Origin: Chryseobacterium sp. MYb264 | GTDB taxonomy: Bacteria > Bacteroidota > Bacteroidia > Flavobacteriales > Weeksellaceae | Length of the DNA: 64,000 nucleotides | Direction of reading: 5' to 3' | NCBI RefSeq assembly: GCF_035974275.1 | Contig: NZ_CP142422.1 | Span: 1,054,001 to 1,118,000, forward strand | Part shown: piece by piece, positions 61,144-64,000 of the stretch | Position numbering within the stretch: the first letter of the stretch is position 1 | How the letters are laid out: the number at the start of each line of letters is the position of its first letter | Notes under the pieces: generated by a model | What the model was told of the DNA's origin: nothing | Seen by the model: only the letters and a program-made list of their open reading frames with translations | Databases searched by the model: none | Translations under genes and position numbers: made by a program

Positions 61144-61456
61144 GTGATGATTTGTTTTGTAATCTTCTGCAAAATAACCGCATAGAAAAGTTTTTCAGAC
61201 GGATAAATAAAGTGAAGCGGAATTAATGACCGTTGAAGTGCATCATATTTAAAATGAAAGGATTTGACTGTTTTTCAGCTTAGAAAGAGATTAAAACACC
61301 TTATATCCATTTCATTTTTATTAAATGCTGCTTGAACATTCATTTTCTCCGTTTCACTGTAAAATTTGCAAAAATGAGTCTGCTTTACTATTATCTTTAA
61401 GAAGTTATGAAAGTTTGGGTTTCATCAGGCTTTTTGTTTCTTTATATCATATTATT
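61144..61456. other. gene-free region between the efflux operon and an SMR gene
   Basis: Contains the efflux promoter region; no recognisable gene. A 90-codon plus-strand frame (61325-61597) has no signal or family resemblance and overlaps the terminator and SMR gene end. Confidence 0.5.
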
Positions 61457-61490
61457 AAAAATGCCTCAGAAATTTTCCGAGGCATTTATT
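61457..61490. terminator. terminator-like hairpin
   Basis: AAATGCCTC...GAGGCATTT stem flanked by A- and T-rich sequence, 87 bp downstream of the SMR gene. Confidence 0.65.
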
Positions 61491-61576
61491 TTATTATTGA
61501 AGAGACAAGTAAAGTCAGGACTTTTTATTTTCACTTCATCCACTTGGTTCTTTATACTTTTCCCTTTTTACTTCAT

Positions 61577-61909
61577 CTAGTGCGTTGCCGATTTTGAAAA
61601 AACATTAATAACCACAACTCCCATAACGATCAGAAGAATTCCGATGATGGCAGGAACATCCAGGGTCTGTTTATACACAAAATACCCGATTAGGGAGATG
61701 AGAACAATCCCGACCGCCGACCAGATTGCGTAGGCAATTCCTATGGGAATTACTTTAATGGCATGAGTTAACAGATAAAATGATGCTGACATCGCCACAA
61801 CAAAAATGGCTGTCTGCAAGGGCTTGGTAAAATTTTCCGAAGCCTTCAAAAATGAAGTAGCTAGTGATTCCAGAAGAATGGCACAGGCCAGAAATATATA
61901 GTTTTTCAT
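61577..61909 (-). CDS. small multidrug resistance (SMR) family transporter
   Basis: 110 aa with four membrane helices. The essential glutamate is E14 in AILLESLATSFLKASENF, and the helix-3/4 text AYAIWSAVGIVLISLIGYFVYKQ is SMR-typical. Could export quaternary ammonium compounds (EmrE/QacE) or guanidinium (SugE/Gdx); the WSAVG motif with no SugE marker favours the former. 10 bp after the response-regulator stop, so likely co-transcribed with the two-component genes. Confidence 0.9.
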   Translation of the reverse strand: MKNYIFLACAILLESLATSFLKASENFTKPLQTAIFVVAMSASFYLLTHAIKVIPIGIAYAIWSAVGIVLISLIGYFVYKQTLDVPAIIGILLIVMGVVVINVFSKSATH

Positions 61910-61919
61910 AATTTAAAAT

Positions 61920-62684
61920 TTAATAGTCCATCCAGGATTTGAGAGCAGAAGCCTTTTCACGGCTTACAATAACTTCCATTTCAGGATTTTTGATCAGTTC
62001 GAGTTTCAGTTTTCCGTTAAAATGATTAAAAACCTGCTTTACAGAATCGATATGAATGATAAACTGCCGGTTAGCCCTGAAAAATGATTTAGGATCCAGC
62101 TGCTTGTCCAGTTCTTCCAGCGTCTGGGGAACAGTCTCTATAGTTCCTGTATTTAACATCGCTTTGCTGATGCCGTGTTCGGTATAAAAATACAGGATAT
62201 CTTCTGCCAAAACAGTTTTATAACCATCCCGATGTGCCAACAAAAAGCGTTTTCTGTAATCTTTAGGCTGAATATAGTTGAGTAATCCTTCAATCGCATT
62301 TCCCAGATAAGGGATGTTTTCCATGAAATTTTCATACGTCCGAAGAGCTGCATCCAGTTCTTCTTCCTCGATAGGTTTCAATAAATAATCGACACTGTTA
62401 TATTTAAAAGCTTTTACGGCGTATTCATCATATGCCGTAGTAAAAATAACAGGGCTTTTCACGTCAAACTCATTGAAAATTTCAAAGCTCAACCCGTCTG
62501 CCAGGCGAACATCGAGCATGATCATATCAGGCGTACCGTTATTATTGAGCCATTCTACGGTGGACGAAATGGAATCTTCTACAGAGAGAATTTCAAGATT
62601 CGGCCTAAGCTTCAGCAATAATCTTTTTAACCGATCTGCGTTCGGTTTTTCATCTTCAACGATTAAAATTTTATTTATCTTCAT
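61920..62684 (-). CDS. LytTR-type response regulator
   Basis: 254 aa. Receiver domain (about residues 1-120) with phosphoacceptor D58 in MIMLDVRLADG; K in LLKPIEEEE; C-terminal LytTR DNA-binding domain (about 150-254: FLLAHRDGYKTVLAEDILYFYTEHGIS..., SFFRANRQFIIHID). Overlaps the sensor kinase gene by 14 bp and precedes the SMR gene, which may be a target. Confidence 0.94.
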   Translation of the reverse strand: MKINKILIVEDEKPNADRLKRLLLKLRPNLEILSVEDSISSTVEWLNNNGTPDMIMLDVRLADGLSFEIFNEFDVKSPVIFTTAYDEYAVKAFKYNSVDYLLKPIEEEELDAALRTYENFMENIPYLGNAIEGLLNYIQPKDYRKRFLLAHRDGYKTVLAEDILYFYTEHGISKAMLNTGTIETVPQTLEELDKQLDPKSFFRANRQFIIHIDSVKQVFNHFNGKLKLELIKNPEMEVIVSREKASALKSWMDY

Positions 62685-63765
62685 ATAGAGGAATTTTAGC
62701 GATGAAATCTTTATCAGTTTTTAAAATAATAGGTCTTTTATTGCCTAAAAATTCAAACCGATTGATGATATTTTTAATGCCCATCCCGGCAGATTCTGTT
62801 TTATTAATTAATGGTGATAAAGAATTATGAACTACCAGATACTGATCGCTTGTGGTATAAATTCTGATCTGGAGAGGATTGGATTTTGAAGTCTGATTAT
62901 GTTTTAATGCATTTTCAACCAAAAACTGAAGCGCCAAAGGAGGCAGTAAAAACTGTTTCAGCTCATTATTTACCGAAATATGAAAATGTACCCCATCCCC
63001 GATTCTTTTTGTTGTTAAATACATATAGGAATTTAAAAATTTCAACTCTTCTTCTAAAGTGATGGTATCTTTTTTAGAATTAACCAATAAATAACGATAA
63101 ACTTTTGCAAAGCTTTCAGAGTATTCATAACCAAGTTGTTGATCTTCGAGAATAAGTTCAGACAAAACACTTAAATTATTGAATATGAAATGTGGATCAA
63201 TCTGCAATTTCAAAGCCTGAAGTTCGGCCGCCATCGCCGCTCTTTTATGTTCGGAAGCTTTTAATTTATGTTGAGTTGCTTCCAAAGCTGTTTTTTTCCA
63301 ATTTTCCAAAAGGAAAGTTCCTGTATTTATGGCACTTATCAATAAAGAAACAATAATATTGGTCGCGATCCATTGAGACATTAACGTAATTTCCTTCCTG
63401 TAATCTATATTTCCAAGGTTATCGCAACCTTCAAAAAATATAAAATTAATGATGATAACAATCACGATACTTCCGATGATCTGAAGTAATGTCTGTGTAA
63501 TCAGCCTCTTACTGCTCTTTGTATGCCAGGAAATTTTCTTATCTAAATAATAATCTATAAAAAGGCTGACTTCCGCAATAATGATTGAGAATAAAAAGAT
63601 CCAAAAAATATCTTCAATGATATATGAAAAAGGTTTGTGAAGAAGCTCTTTATACGAAAAAGGATCAATAAGATAGATGAATATGTAGGAAAATAAAAAG
63701 GCAATGATCCAAATGACTATCCTTTTTTTGAATCCGTCTAAAAAGTTTTTCTTTTTACTGTTCAT
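62671..63765 (-). CDS. LytS/YehU-type sensor histidine kinase
   Basis: 364 aa. Four membrane helices (about residues 15-34, 48-72, 90-112 and 134-154), then a coiled-coil and the His_kinase domain with H192 in LQIDPHFIFNNLSVL, and an HATPase end (PPLALQFLVENALKHNQ; GMGIKNIINRFEFL). Cognate partner of the overlapping LytTR regulator. No extracytoplasmic sensor domain: the signal probably acts at the membrane. Confidence 0.93.
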   Translation of the reverse strand: MNSKKKNFLDGFKKRIVIWIIAFLFSYIFIYLIDPFSYKELLHKPFSYIIEDIFWIFLFSIIIAEVSLFIDYYLDKKISWHTKSSKRLITQTLLQIIGSIVIVIIINFIFFEGCDNLGNIDYRKEITLMSQWIATNIIVSLLISAINTGTFLLENWKKTALEATQHKLKASEHKRAAMAAELQALKLQIDPHFIFNNLSVLSELILEDQQLGYEYSESFAKVYRYLLVNSKKDTITLEEELKFLNSYMYLTTKRIGDGVHFHISVNNELKQFLLPPLALQFLVENALKHNQTSKSNPLQIRIYTTSDQYLVVHNSLSPLINKTESAGMGIKNIINRFEFLGNKRPIILKTDKDFIAKIPLYEDK

Positions 63766-64000
63766 ACAATTACGCAGTGGTTTTATGAATGTAAAGATAA
63801 ATATTGATTTAAAGAAAAAAACGGTTTTAAAAGTCAGACGGTGAAAAAAGCAGTTGAAACGTTGATTGATAAGGTTAGAATGATTGCCTTAATCAGATTC
63901 TCACATTTGATACAAAGACATTTCAACCCACAAAAACCACACTTCATCCGTATTTTTATCCAGGTCGCCCTATTTTTTCAATAAAAAACCTCGATTTAAT
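63766..64000. other. upstream region of the kinase gene, no gene seen
   Basis: 235 bp to the window edge. Contains AT-rich promoter-like sequence and no supported reading frame. Confidence 0.5.

Noticed and set aside
61325..61597. 90-codon plus-strand frame between the MFP and SMR genes
   Set aside because: No recognisable domain, overlaps a hairpin and the end of the SMR gene, and has a Phe/Ser-rich composition typical of AT-rich chance frames.

Overview
This is an AT-rich chromosomal window from a member of the Bacteroidota, most likely a Chryseobacterium-like flavobacterium (Weeksellaceae). The pointers are TAnnTTTG-type -7 promoter elements, three GLPGLI-family proteins, a pectate lyase with a type IX secretion (T9SS) tail, flavobacterial-style BlaI/M56 and LytTR/LytS pairs, and short 'MKNxKKL...' double-glycine-leader peptides. 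The genus is inferred from gene style, not from a marker search.

Layout. 1-11.7 kb: recQ (cut by the window edge), an arabinose-5-phosphate isomerase gene, tatC, secreted M1 and M61 metallopeptidases, a dacB/histidine-kinase pair, pepE and a TPR protein. 11.7-23.4 kb: a YdeI-like protein, transaldolase, two GLPGLI genes around a sugar acetyltransferase, a blaI-M56 operon with a recognisable operator-promoter-operator, an SDR/AraC pair, an HD hydrolase, RidA, a Crp/Fnr regulator and an Old Yellow Enzyme homologue. 23.6-25.3 kb: a complete IS1182-type element with 15-bp terminal inverted repeats and an 8-bp target duplication. 25.6-33.2 kb: DsrE, AraC, a nucleoside deaminase, small hypotheticals, a small secreted Cys peptide next to a GLPGLI gene, four tandem initiator tRNA genes, then Sua5-like, YaaA and PrmC. 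33.4-36.5 kb: rhamnose mutarotase divergent from a T9SS pectate lyase with a LacI-type palindrome in its promoter. 36.6-45.6 kb: rhomboid, parC, a membrane protein, parE, an aminotransferase and a second SDR/AraC pair.

45.7-55.1 kb is the most unusual part. It holds seven short genes for leader peptides ending in GG, GR, GNG or GDG. Four form a tandem array (45780-48058) whose cores share cysteines; three of them have Cys at exactly residues 27, 35, 42 and 47. A 1467-bp insertion sequence with a 6-bp target duplication sits in the 3' end of the third gene; removing it in silico restores a seven-residue-longer peptide ending like its neighbour. Three further peptides (51269, 54366, 54854) share a 22-residue leader; two carry a long Gly-Gly-x-x repeat followed by a C-x3-C-x12-C-x3-C module. 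No dedicated maturation enzyme or peptidase-containing transporter lies in the window. ychF, a DUF4468-like gene, ferritin and a GHL10-type glycosidase lie between the peptide genes.

55.4-63.8 kb: an RND efflux operon (adaptor, pump, outer-membrane factor), an SMR transporter and a LytTR response regulator/sensor kinase pair.

Intergenic space holds several dispersed repeat families: a four-copy element ending in GGGGCTAG, a two-copy double-hairpin element, two heptanucleotide tandem arrays, a long inverted repeat and degenerate CGCAGATTT/CACGAATGCAC tracts.
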